13,831 bases of DNA from Collinsella aerofaciens (GCA_030841765.1 JAUUSS010000063.1:1-13831), one strand, 5' to 3'; positions 7,938-13,831 are shown, counted from the stretch's first letter. Translations and numbers: made by a program. Notes: a model not told the origin generated them from the letters alone.

Positions 7938-8471
7938 TTACTTCAGTGCGTCGGCGCGCAGATCGACGCCGGCGGATTCGAACACGAGCGTGCGGTCGTA
8001 CCACTGCTCTTTTCTAATACTCCACGCGGCGCAGGCGGTGTCCTCGTCGAGCACTTCAACGGGCACGTCGTAGGTGTACTTGCCTTCCGCGTTTTCCACA
8101 TAGGGGATGAAGTCGGCCTCGCTCGCGGCGGCAGCCTCGTCGCCCGTGCCCATGAAGAGCTTGCCGTAGCCCGTGCCGGAAAGCGTCATCACGCAGTGCA
8201 TGGAGCCGTTTTCCACGATGAGCTGGGCGTCCACAATCCTGAACATGTTCGAGCTGGAATCTACGGTGATCGGATAGGTGCCGTCGGCCACCTTGTCGGC
8301 GGTGATGGGGGCAGCGCTTGCGCCCTCGGGCGCATCGGCCGCCTGTTCGGTCTTTTCCTGGGAATCGGCATCGCTTGCCTTTGCGCTGTCGATTGAATTT
8401 CCGCCGCAGCCGGCGAGCGAGAACGCGAAAAGCGCCGCTGACAGGGCGAAGGCGAGGGTTTTCTTCAACAT
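7938..8471 (-). CDS. Small surface lipoprotein with NEAT-like/iron-transport-associated domain
   Basis: This encodes 177 residues. ATG 8471 is chosen because GAAAGGA lies 9 bases upstream and a lipoprotein signal starts at once: MLKK, a hydrophobic stretch, then SLAGC with Cys22. An in-frame ATG further upstream would bury the signal. Residues 23-58 form a low-complexity acidic/Ala linker. Residues ~60-168 form one beta-rich domain: DGTYPITVDSSSNMFRIVDA, then MTLSGTGYGKLFMGT, then YDVPVEVLDEDTACAAW and a final TLVFES strand. The pattern parallels residues 51-145 of the binding protein encoded next. Such domains are found on anaerobe surface proteins near iron or heme transporters; which ligand this one binds is unknown. 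Its place between the chelatase and the binding protein suggests a carrier or relay role outside the cell. Family assignment rests on recalled patterns. Confidence 0.8.
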   Translation of the reverse strand: MLKKTLAFALSAALFAFSLAGCGGNSIDSAKASDADSQEKTEQAADAPEGASAAPITADKVADGTYPITVDSSSNMFRIVDAQLIVENGSMHCVMTLSGTGYGKLFMGTGDEAAAASEADFIPYVENAEGKYTYDVPVEVLDEDTACAAWSIRKEQWYDRTLVFESAGVDLRADALK

Positions 8472-8534
8472 GGAGGGGGTTCCTTTCAATCGCTTCGACC
8501 GTCCGCGCCGTGCGGTGGGCGGGCGGGATGCGAA

Positions 8535-8607
8535 TGCAACGGGCATGCGCCGTCAGTTGGGGAAGGCGCATGCCCGTTGCACGGGGACGCGACCGGCGCC
8601 CCCGTGC
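8535..8607 (-). other. Intercistronic double hairpin between chelatase and transporter genes
   Basis: A perfect 17-bp stem pairs 8535-8551 with 8565-8581 (core GCAACGGGCATGCGCC) around a 13-base loop. A second 8-bp stem pairs GCACGGGG (8579-8586) with CCCCGTGC (8600-8607). The two share three bases, so in the minus-strand transcript they partly exclude each other. No T tract follows on the minus strand, so this is not a normal intrinsic terminator. It may set the ratio of chelatase to transporter mRNA by stabilising the upstream 3' end or by partial attenuation. Confidence 0.6.
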
Positions 8608-8616
8608 GCGGCGAGT

Positions 8617-9543
8617 TTACAGCTTGGCGATGGCGTCGTCCACGTGCGCGACGTAGATGTCGTCGACCGCGACGTTCTGTCCCAGACCCTGGAGCAGGCA
8701 CGTCACTTCGAAGCCGGCGGCCACGAACTTCGCAGCCCAGCTGTCGGGGTCGGTCTCGTCTGCCATGTCGTTGTTCGCGTGGTCGCCCGCGACCACCATG
8801 AACGGCGCGAGCACGGCCTTCTTGTAGCCTGCGGCGCTCGCGGCGGCGATAACATCCTCGCAGGTCGGTTCAGCCTCGACGGTGCCGACGAAGAACTGCG
8901 TCAAGCCCTCGTTCTTAAACACTTCCTGCATCTTGGCATAGTCGGCGTTGGAATCGGCTTCGGTGCCGTGGCCCATGAGGCACAGCGCCGTCTTGCCGTC
9001 GTCGAAGGACGCCATGTTCTCCTTAATGGCTGCGGCCACCTTCTTGTAGTCGTCGTCGGAGGTGAGCAGCGGGTCGCCGAGCGAGATTTTGTCGAACTTG
9101 TCGGCGTACTTGTCGAGCTCGTCTTTCACGTCGGTGTATTCCAGGCCACCCATGAGATGCGTCGGCTGCACGACGATTTCCTTCACGCCGTCTTCCACGC
9201 AGCGGTCGAGCGCCTCGGTCATGTTGTCGATCGTGATGCCGTCGCGCTTCTTCAGCTTGTCGATGATGATCTGCGCGGTGAAGGCGCGGCGGATGTCGTA
9301 GTCCTGCCAGTACTTCTCGCGGATAGCGTCTTCGATGGCGCCGATGGTGATGTGGCGCGAGTCGTTGTAGCTCGTGCCGAAGCTCGTGACGAGGATGACC
9401 GGCTTCACGGCCTTCTCCTTTTCACTCGATTTCTCGGAACTCGCGGAGGTGTTGGAGCAGCCCGCGAGCGCGACTCCGGCGAGCGCGACGGCTCCGGTTG
9501 CTGCGGCGCCCATGAAGCCGCGGCGTGACATCTGGTCGGACAT
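8617..9543 (-). CDS. cbiK: Exported CbiK-type sirohydrochlorin cobaltochelatase (Tat signal plus lipobox)
   Basis: This encodes 308 residues. ATG 9543 follows AAAGGA at good spacing and begins exactly at the signal sequence. Residues 6-12 (SRRGFMG) are a twin-arginine motif, followed by an Ala/Gly/Val-rich helix and the lipobox LAGC (Cys29), so the folded enzyme should be exported and lipid-anchored. The mature part matches CbiK chelatases: ILVTSFGTSY (50-59), QPTHLMGG (126-133), MGHGTEAD (190-197) and GDHANNDMA (253-261). His192 and His255 correspond in position and spacing to the metal-binding histidines described for Salmonella CbiK, and Glu135 probably to the third ligand. CbiK inserts cobalt into sirohydrochlorin in the anaerobic B12 pathway; periplasmic CbiK forms are known from Desulfovibrio. 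It is the first gene of the riboswitch-led minus-strand operon with an ABC importer. Its true metal and tetrapyrrole outside the cell remain open. Confidence 0.93.
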   Translation of the reverse strand: MSDQMSRRGFMGAAATGAVALAGVALAGCSNTSASSEKSSEKEKAVKPVILVTSFGTSYNDSRHITIGAIEDAIREKYWQDYDIRRAFTAQIIIDKLKKRDGITIDNMTEALDRCVEDGVKEIVVQPTHLMGGLEYTDVKDELDKYADKFDKISLGDPLLTSDDDYKKVAAAIKENMASFDDGKTALCLMGHGTEADSNADYAKMQEVFKNEGLTQFFVGTVEAEPTCEDVIAAASAAGYKKAVLAPFMVVAGDHANNDMADETDPDSWAAKFVAAGFEVTCLLQGLGQNVAVDDIYVAHVDDAIAKL

Positions 9544-9602
9544 GGTTTTTCCTTTCCTCGGTTTGCCGGTCCCCCGGCGACAGTTGCTTGTCGGCACAAG
9601 CG

Positions 9603-9658
9603 AAAGAAAAGCGCACCCCTCGGGGTTCACAAGGAGCTAACGCCACGGCGATGCCGTG
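9603..9658 (-). terminator. Candidate riboswitch expression platform (hairpin plus weak terminator)
   Basis: Downstream of the aptamer on the minus strand comes a 6-bp hairpin (CACGGC/GCCGTG, 9644-9649 and 9653-9658), then ACCCC/GGGGT (9615-9619 with 9622-9626) followed by GCGCTTTTCTTTC. The latter could be a premature terminator used when B12 is bound. Further small hairpins (CGACA/TGTCG at 9578-9593) lie nearer the start codon, so control of translation is also possible. The mechanism is not settled by eye. Confidence 0.4.
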
Positions 9659-9659
9659 A

Positions 9660-9795
9660 GGAAAAGGCGAAGCAGTCTGGCTTGGGGCGCGAGGCGGTTC
9701 GCCCGCGCGTCCTATACAGTAATGTCCCTTGCCCAGGTTTCCCACCTGGTTCCCTCCGCAAGCCAGCGCGGGCTGTGCGGGCGCCGCGCCGGTCA
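9660..9795 (-). ncRNA. Cobalamin (AdoCbl-type) riboswitch aptamer
   Basis: On the minus strand the conserved core can be read in order: AGGGAACC, then GGTGGGAAACC (9736-9746), then GGGACATTACTGTA (ending near 9715), a GC-rich variable hairpin, and the B12-box variant AGCCAGACTGCTTCGCC (9666-9682). Order, spacing and box sequences fit the cobalamin riboswitch family (RF00174 type). The ACTGT segment is preceded by ACATT, not the commoner CCCGCA. It lies in the leader of the exported cbiK and should lower expression of the whole chelatase/transporter operon when cobalamin is plentiful. The outer boundaries given are approximate. The 458-bp gap between cbiK and cbiF holds this leader, the platform below it and the divergent promoters. 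Confidence 0.85.
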
Positions 9796-9857
9796 TTTCC
9801 TTTTATCCGATTGTCATATGCTCGTTGCCGAATCTTTTACTATGATAGTGGGCACTT
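9796..9857. promoter_or_regulatory. Divergent promoter region, elements unresolved
   Basis: This is the only AT-rich stretch between the minus-strand riboswitch and the plus-strand cbi operon, so both promoters probably sit here. TTGTCA (9811-9816) and TATGAT (9841-9846) occur on the plus strand, but their spacing of 24 is too long for a standard pair. GATAAA on the minus strand (9802-9807) is a possible -10 for the riboswitch transcript. The rest of the cbiF leader (9858-10001) is GC-rich, with a 7-bp GCCTGCG/CGCAGGC hairpin (9899-9905 / 9925-9931) followed by a short TTTT. No second riboswitch could be supported there. Confidence 0.3.
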
Positions 9858-10001
9858 GTGAACGTGTCAAAGCCAGGGCGGGCGGCATTGCGCCTCCTGC
9901 CTGCGTATTTGCGCCGATTGCCGCCGCAGGCGCCGTGTTTTGCCCGCTGCGCGAATGGCGGCGTAAACGGTTGCGATGAGAAACGGGAAGGGAAGGCTCG
10001 G

Positions 10002-10793
10002 ATGATTCATATCGTTGGCGCAGGCTCGGGCGCCGCCGACCTTATCACGCTGCGCGGGGCGCGCCTTCTGCGCGCAGCCGACGTGGTCGTTTGGGCGGGA
10101 AGCCTTGTGAACCCCGAGCTGCTCGCTGAGTGCAAGGAATCCTGCATCGTCTACGACAGCGCACACATGACCTTGGAGGAAGTGCTCGACGTGATGTGCG
10201 CGGCAGATGCGCGGGGCGAGGACGTGGTGCGCCTGCACACGGGCGACCCGTGCCTGTACGGCGCCATCCAGGAGCAGATGGACGCGCTCGACGCGCGCGG
10301 CGTGGACTACGAGGTGGTGCCCGGCGTGTCGAGCTTTTGCGGTGCCGCGGCGGCACTTCGACAGGAATACACGCTGCCGGGAATCAGCCAGTCGGTCGTG
10401 ATCACGCGGCTTTCCGGACGCACCCCCATGCCCGCGGGCGAGGGCATGCGCACCATGGCGGAAAGCGGCTCGACCATGGTCATCTTCCTGAGCTCGGGTA
10501 TGCTCGCCGAGCTTTCCGCCGAGCTTTTGGCCGCGGGCCGCAGTTCCGACGAGCCGGCGGCGCTCGTGTACAAGGCGACCTGGCCTGAGGAGCGCGTGGT
10601 GCGATGCACAGTGGGCACGCTCGCCGATGCGGGCGCGCGAGAGGGCATCGACCGCACGGCGCTCGTGGTGGTGGGCCGCGTGCTCGGAGCTCGCGGCGGG
10701 CTTGCGCACAACGGCGCGCAAGCGGAGTCGTACGAGCGCAGCAAGCTTTACGACCCTTCTTTTGCCACGGGGTATCGGAAGGCGAGCAGCTAG
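10002..10793 (+). CDS. cbiF: Cobalt-precorrin-4 C11-methyltransferase CbiF
   Basis: This encodes 263 residues, a normal length. ATG 10002 follows GGGAAGGGAAGG and opens directly on the family's first strand, IHIVGAGSGAADLITLRGARLL (2-23); an upstream GTG at 9858 would add 48 unrelated residues. Other class III tetrapyrrole methylase motifs are LHTGDPCLYGAIQEQ (78-92), VPGVSSFCGAAAAL (106-119) and the late block VYKATWPEE (189-197). With SAM it methylates C11 of cobalt-precorrin-4 in the anaerobic B12 pathway. The short C-terminal tail (about 230-263) is typical. It is the first gene of the plus-strand cbi operon; cbiD starts one base after its stop codon, so translation is probably coupled. 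Confidence 0.93.
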   Translation: MIHIVGAGSGAADLITLRGARLLRAADVVVWAGSLVNPELLAECKESCIVYDSAHMTLEEVLDVMCAADARGEDVVRLHTGDPCLYGAIQEQMDALDARGVDYEVVPGVSSFCGAAAALRQEYTLPGISQSVVITRLSGRTPMPAGEGMRTMAESGSTMVIFLSSGMLAELSAELLAAGRSSDEPAALVYKATWPEERVVRCTVGTLADAGAREGIDRTALVVVGRVLGARGGLAHNGAQAESYERSKLYDPSFATGYRKASS

Positions 10794-10794
10794 C

Positions 10795-11979
10795 GTGGCC
10801 TTCGAGCACTACATATATACCGGGACGACCCGCCTGCGCTGCGGCTACACCACGGGGAGCTGCGCCGCGCTCGCGGCGAAGGCGGCCTGCGAGATGCTCT
10901 TGTCACGAAAGCCCGTCGGCCTCGTGTCGATCGTCACCCCCGGCGGGCTGCCCGTCGAAGCGAACGTGGTCGACGCATGCATCGGCGAGGGGTGCGCCCA
11001 GTGCGCCGTGCGAAAGGACGCAGGCGACGATGCCGATGTGACCGACGGCGTGCTCGTGTACGCGCGCGTGGAACATGCGGGGTCGGGTACGGGTGCTGCG
11101 GGCAGCAAGGGCGTGCCCACGCGCGAATCGGAAGTTTCCGTCGATGGCGGCGTGGGCGTGGGGCGCGTGACGTTGCCCGGGCTCGAGCAGCCGGTGGGGG
11201 CGGCCGCCATCAACGCGACGCCGCGCGCGATGATCACCTCGGCGGTGCGCGAGGTGTGCGCCGCGCACGGCTTTTCTGGAAATATTGCTGTGACTATTTC
11301 GGTACCCGAGGGCGTTTCCCTTGCCAAAAAGACCTTCAACCCGCACCTGGGGATAGAGGGCGGCATCTCCATCCTGGGCACGACGGGCATCGTCGAGCCA
11401 CGCAGCCTCGCTGCCTTGCGCGACAGCATCGAGCTCGAGATCCGGCAGCATGCGGCTATGGGGCGGCGCGGAGTCGTACTCACGCCCGGCAACTACGGCG
11501 GGCAGTTCATCTCGGGGCATTTCCACCTAAACGGTGCGCCGGTGGTCTTCATCTCCAACTTCGTGGGCGATGCGATTGATTGCTGCGTTCGCGAGGGATT
11601 TACCAATGTCCTTCTTGTGGGACACATCGGCAAGCTGGTGAAGGTCGCGGGCGGCATCATGGACACCCATTCGCGTACCGCCGACTGCCGCGCGGAGATT
11701 CTGGCCGCCCACGCGGCCATGGCCGGCGCGGGCGCGAAGACCGTTCGCGAGATCATGTCGTCGGTCACGACCACGGCGGCGCTCGAGGTAATCGAGGACG
11801 CCGGCGTGGGGGACGCTGCGCGCGCCTCGCTCGCTGCGGCAATCGAGGACAGGTTGCGCCGCCGCGCGGCGGGCGCATGCGACATCGCCGCGGTTGTGTT
11901 CGACGCCGAGCGCCACGAGCTTTTCCGCACGTCGGGCGCCGATGCAGTTATCGGGGAATTGGGGGCGACGTATGAGTAA
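10795..11979 (+). CDS. cbiD: Cobalt-precorrin-5B C1-methyltransferase CbiD
   Basis: This encodes 394 residues starting with GTG at 10795, one base past the cbiF stop. No strong ribosome site is near, so coupling to cbiF is likely. The protein carries the known CbiD blocks in order: LRCGYTTGSCAALAAKAA (14-31), TPGGLPVEA (48-56), VRKDAGDDADVTDG (72-85), PVGAAAINATPRAMI (133-147), a PEGVSLAKKTFNPHLGIEGG region (171-190), LGTTGIVEPRS (194-204) and NFVGDAIDCCVREGF (255-269). HIGKLVKVAGGIMDTHSR (277-294) follows. CbiD places the C1 methyl group on the corrin ring after loss of the C2 unit by CbiG. A Gly/Ser/Ala-rich stretch around 95-120 looks slightly longer than usual. Its last codons overlap the start of the cbiL remnant by 8 bases. 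Confidence 0.95.
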   Translation: MAFEHYIYTGTTRLRCGYTTGSCAALAAKAACEMLLSRKPVGLVSIVTPGGLPVEANVVDACIGEGCAQCAVRKDAGDDADVTDGVLVYARVEHAGSGTGAAGSKGVPTRESEVSVDGGVGVGRVTLPGLEQPVGAAAINATPRAMITSAVREVCAAHGFSGNIAVTISVPEGVSLAKKTFNPHLGIEGGISILGTTGIVEPRSLAALRDSIELEIRQHAAMGRRGVVLTPGNYGGQFISGHFHLNGAPVVFISNFVGDAIDCCVREGFTNVLLVGHIGKLVKVAGGIMDTHSRTADCRAEILAAHAAMAGAGAKTVREIMSSVTTTAALEVIEDAGVGDAARASLAAAIEDRLRRRAAGACDIAAVVFDAERHELFRTSGADAVIGELGATYE

Positions 11980-12205
11980 AGGCGTCCTGTACGGGGTGGG
12001 CCGCGCAATCGGCTGGCCGGGGACGAAGGTGGTCATGCAGGTGCGCCGCTCGCTTGCGGACACGAAGCGCATCCTTCGCGAGGAGGGCGCCTTCGACGGT
12101 GCCGAGCTCGTAGAGGACTGTGGGCTTCCGGGCGAGCGCGTGTACCGCTCGCTCGACGATGTGCCCGATCGGGGCAGCTACTTCTCGACGATGGTGGTGC
12201 GCTAG
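11972..12205 (+). pseudogene. cbiL: cbiL remnant (precorrin-2 C20-methyltransferase) with in-frame internal deletion
   Basis: This encodes 77 residues instead of the ~230 expected. The first ten (MSKGVLYGVG) match the CbiL N-terminus, which should continue with a GPGDP-type SAM-binding loop and about 150 further residues. Here they run straight into KVVMQVRRSLADTKRIL (19-35), VEDCGLPGERVYRSL (47-61) and YFSTMVVR (70-77), the C-terminal part of CbiL. The SAM site and active centre are therefore missing and the product cannot be the methyltransferase. The reading frame is kept, and so is the packing: the ATG overlaps the cbiD stop by 8 bases and the TAG touches the cbiG ATG. A recent in-frame deletion is the simplest reading. 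A retained regulatory micro-protein or an assembly error is possible. Confidence 0.8.
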
Positions 12206-13339
12206 ATGAGGGTCTCCTGCATAGCGTTCACTGAGAGGGGGTATGCGTTGGCGGAGCGCACCGCACGCGCGCTTTCCGATTGCGCGCAGACAGGTGAAGA
12301 CGACCCTGGCTGGGACGTTTCCGTTTCGCGCGGGTTCGGCGAGGGGAAGGCCGACCTGCGCGCATGGACGGCGCTCGCGTGGGAAGCGTCGGACGCGCTT
12401 CTGTTCGTGGGCGCGGCGGGCATCGCCGTGCGGGCGATCGCGCCGCATGTCGCCTCGAAGGCAAACGATCCCGCGGTTGTGGCGATCGACGAGGCGGGGC
12501 GCTTTGCCGTCCCGCTTTTGTCGGGGCATTTGGGCGGTGCGAACGAGCTTGCGCAAACTGTGGCACGCGCGGCAGGGGCCATCCCCGTCATCACCACGGC
12601 GACCGACGTCCGCGGCGTGTGGGCGGTGGATACGTGGGCGCGCTGTGCGGGGCTCGTCGTTTCGAATCCCGAGGCTATCAAGCGAGTGTCGGCGCGGCTG
12701 CTTTCGGGTGGGCGCGTGGCGCTCTATTCCGACATGCCGATTTCGGGACAGCCGCCTGAGGGGGTTGACATTGCGTCCCACCGCGCTCGGGCCGATATCG
12801 TCGTGTCGCCGTTCGCTGGCGCGAATGGAGGTGCGTCCTTTCGCGCGGCGGAGACAACGGGCGAGGTCGTGCCCGCCGGTGAGACGGGGAAGCCGGCGGG
12901 CGTGCGGGCGCAGGCGCCTGCACCCGAGCCGCTTCGCCTTGTCGTGCCTTGCATCGTTGCGGGCATAGGGTGCCGTCGCGGTGCGTGCGCCGAAGCCATC
13001 GGGGAGGCGTTTCTTCTCGCGTGCGGGCAGGCGGGCATCTCGCCTTCGGCCGTGCGCGAGGCGGCGACGATCGACGTGAAGGCGCACGAGGAGGGTCTGC
13101 TCGCCTTCTGCCGCGCGCGCAATATCCCGCTTGCGACGTATTCCGCAGAGGAGTTGTCGCAGGTCGAAGGCAGCGTTTCGCCATCTGATTTCGTGCGCGC
13201 GACGGTGGGGGTCGACAACGTGTGCGAGCGCGCGGCGCTCGCGGACGGGGGTAAACTTATCTTCCCGAAGCTCGCTCACGGCGGCGTGACCGTCGCGTTT
13301 TCCAAGGTAACTATCGAACTTTCGTTTAAGGAGCGGTGA
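12206..13339 (+). CDS. cbiG: Cobalt-precorrin-5A hydrolase CbiG
   Basis: This encodes 377 residues, within the usual 330-380. ATG 12206 directly follows the stop of the cbiL remnant. The N-terminal/central domain carries FVGAAGIAVRAIAPHVASK (67-85), the conserved PLLSGHLGGANELAQ (103-117) and VITTATDVRGVWAVDTWA (128-145). The C-terminal domain opens with IVAGIGCRRGACAEAI (250-265) and has TIDVKAHEEGLLAFC (288-302) and PKLAHGGVTVAFS (354-366). CbiG opens the delta-lactone of cobalt-precorrin-5A and releases the two-carbon fragment as acetaldehyde. An unconserved-looking Ala/Gly/Pro-rich linker (about 204-242) joins the two domains and is longer than I would expect. Its TGA overlaps the cbiH ATG by one base, continuing the compact operon. 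Confidence 0.94.
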   Translation: MRVSCIAFTERGYALAERTARALSDCAQTGEDDPGWDVSVSRGFGEGKADLRAWTALAWEASDALLFVGAAGIAVRAIAPHVASKANDPAVVAIDEAGRFAVPLLSGHLGGANELAQTVARAAGAIPVITTATDVRGVWAVDTWARCAGLVVSNPEAIKRVSARLLSGGRVALYSDMPISGQPPEGVDIASHRARADIVVSPFAGANGGASFRAAETTGEVVPAGETGKPAGVRAQAPAPEPLRLVVPCIVAGIGCRRGACAEAIGEAFLLACGQAGISPSAVREAATIDVKAHEEGLLAFCRARNIPLATYSAEELSQVEGSVSPSDFVRATVGVDNVCERAALADGGKLIFPKLAHGGVTVAFSKVTIELSFKER

Positions 13340-13788
13340 TGGGAAAGCTCTTCGTGGTGGGGATCGGCCCGGGCGGCCCCGACGGCATGACGATTGCGGC
13401 TCGGCGCGCGCTCGAGGCGGCCGACATCGTTGTGGGGTACACGAAATACGTGGAGCTCGCGCTCGCCGCCGTGCCCGACGCGGCGCATCTCGCGACGCCG
13501 ATGATGCACGAGGTCGAACGGTGCCGCCTGGCGCTTTCGCGCGCGCAGAGCGGAGAAGCAGTGGCGCTCGTGTGCAGCGGTGACGCGGGCGTGTACGGCA
13601 TGGCGAGCCCCGTGCTGGAGCTTGCGGAGGACTACCCCGATGTAGACGTGGAAGTTATCGCCGGGGCCACCGCGGCTCAGAGCGGGTCGGCGGTGCTCGG
13701 CGCCCCGCTTGCCCACGACTTCGCGGTCGTGTCGCTCTCCGACCTGCTCACGCCGTGGGAGGTCATCGAGCGCAGGCTGAATTGTTAG
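13339..13788 (+). pseudogene. cbiH: C-terminally truncated cbiH (precorrin-3B C17-methyltransferase)
   Basis: Only 149 residues remain of the ~240 expected. ATG 13339 overlaps the cbiG stop and has AAGGAG five bases upstream. The N-terminal part is typical: LFVVGIGPGGPDGMTIAARR (4-23), VGYTKYVEL (32-40), VCSGDAGVYGMASP (78-91), VIAGATAAQSGSAVLGAPLAHDF (106-128) and SLSDLLTPWEVIERRL (132-147). It then reads N-C-stop just where the family continues into its second domain. Sequence after about 13780 falls to roughly one quarter G+C, unlike anything else in the operon. CbiH makes the ring contraction and C17 methylation, and both lobes are needed, so this product should be inactive. A rearrangement, an insertion or an assembly joint explains the break. 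Confidence 0.85.
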
Positions 13789-13813
13789 TTACTGTAATCT
13801 GTTCTTTTCTCAT
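13763..13813 (-). other. Possible 5' end of an opposite-strand gene broken at the cbiH joint
   Basis: On the minus strand, AAAGGAG (13823-13829) is followed after 9 bases by an ATG (13813-13811) and codons for MRKEQITVTNNS. These run to about 13780, exactly where the AT-rich sequence meets cbiH; the frame then enters cbiH antisense DNA and stops at 13765-13763. The ribosome site and AT-rich codon use look real. If so, the first dozen codons of an unrelated gene are joined head to head with cbiH. The peptide is too short to identify, and chance is possible. Confidence 0.35.
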
Positions 13814-13831
13814 GATAAAAATCTCCTTTTT

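Noticed and set aside
8278..9528. Long plus-strand open frame (416 codons) opposite cbiK and the small lipoprotein
   Set aside because: It is a GC-rich shadow of two clearly recognisable minus-strand genes and shows no family motifs.
9575..9600. GCAACTGTCGCC near the cbiK start on the minus strand, resembling the CCGCAACTGT box of a second riboswitch
   Set aside because: None of the other conserved boxes surround it; it is better explained as part of a short CGACA/TGTCG hairpin.
9858..10001. 48-codon N-terminal extension of cbiF from a GTG, or a second cobalamin riboswitch on the plus strand (AAAGCCAGGGCGGG resembles a B12 box)
   Set aside because: CbiF begins naturally at 10002 with a ribosome site. 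The riboswitch core (GGTG-AA-CC and ACTGT boxes) is absent on this strand.
11948..13279. Long minus-strand open frame (443 codons) opposite cbiG and the cbiL remnant
   Set aside because: Arg/His/Ala-rich translation typical of antisense GC-rich DNA; the plus strand encodes clear CbiG.
1..13831. CRISPR arrays, tRNA or rRNA genes and complete insertion sequences
   Set aside because: No regularly spaced direct repeats, no tRNA-like cloverleaf and no transposase reading frame were recognised on either strand.

Overview
The window looks like chromosomal DNA of a high-G+C anaerobic actinobacterium. The best guess is a gut Coriobacteriia member (Collinsella/Olsenella/Eggerthella-like). This is inferred from codon use, the anaerobic (early cobalt insertion) cobalamin genes, the radical SAM enzyme and the style of the lipoproteins. 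It is a judgement by eye, not a database match.

Region 1 (1-3817) holds housekeeping-type genes with moderate G+C: an intrinsic terminator of an off-window gene, a UPF0104/LPG-synthase-type membrane protein, a TetR-family regulator with an inverted repeat in its leader, and a convergent radical SAM protein. A 69-bp inverted-repeat element and a two-way terminator-like hairpin lie between the last two. A third copy of the repeat arm lies at 3952-3968, close to where base composition rises.

Region 2 (4006-9800, minus strand) is one apparent operon led by a cobalamin riboswitch. In transcription order it encodes a CbiK-type cobaltochelatase with a Tat signal and lipobox, a small lipoprotein, a lipoprotein substrate-binding protein carrying a similar accessory domain at its N-terminus, a FecCD/BtuC-type permease, and an ATPase with an unexplained C-terminal domain. 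This looks like a B12-repressed surface system that handles a metal tetrapyrrole and imports it through an ABC transporter. A strong double hairpin separates the chelatase from the transporter genes.

Region 3 (10002-13788, plus strand, divergent) is a tightly packed anaerobic cobalamin (cbi) operon: cbiF, cbiD, a cbiL remnant, cbiG and a truncated cbiH. The cbiL remnant keeps only about 10 N-terminal residues joined in frame to the C-terminal portion. cbiH loses its C-terminal third where the sequence abruptly becomes AT-rich (about 13780). There, a short opposite-strand reading frame with a good ribosome binding site starts and runs into the cbiH joint. With the C20- and C17-methyltransferases both damaged, this copy of the pathway should be unable to make cobalamin unless intact copies exist elsewhere. 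The chelatase and uptake operon looks intact. One reading is an organism moving from corrin synthesis to corrin or tetrapyrrole scavenging; an assembly or rearrangement artefact is the main alternative for the two breaks.
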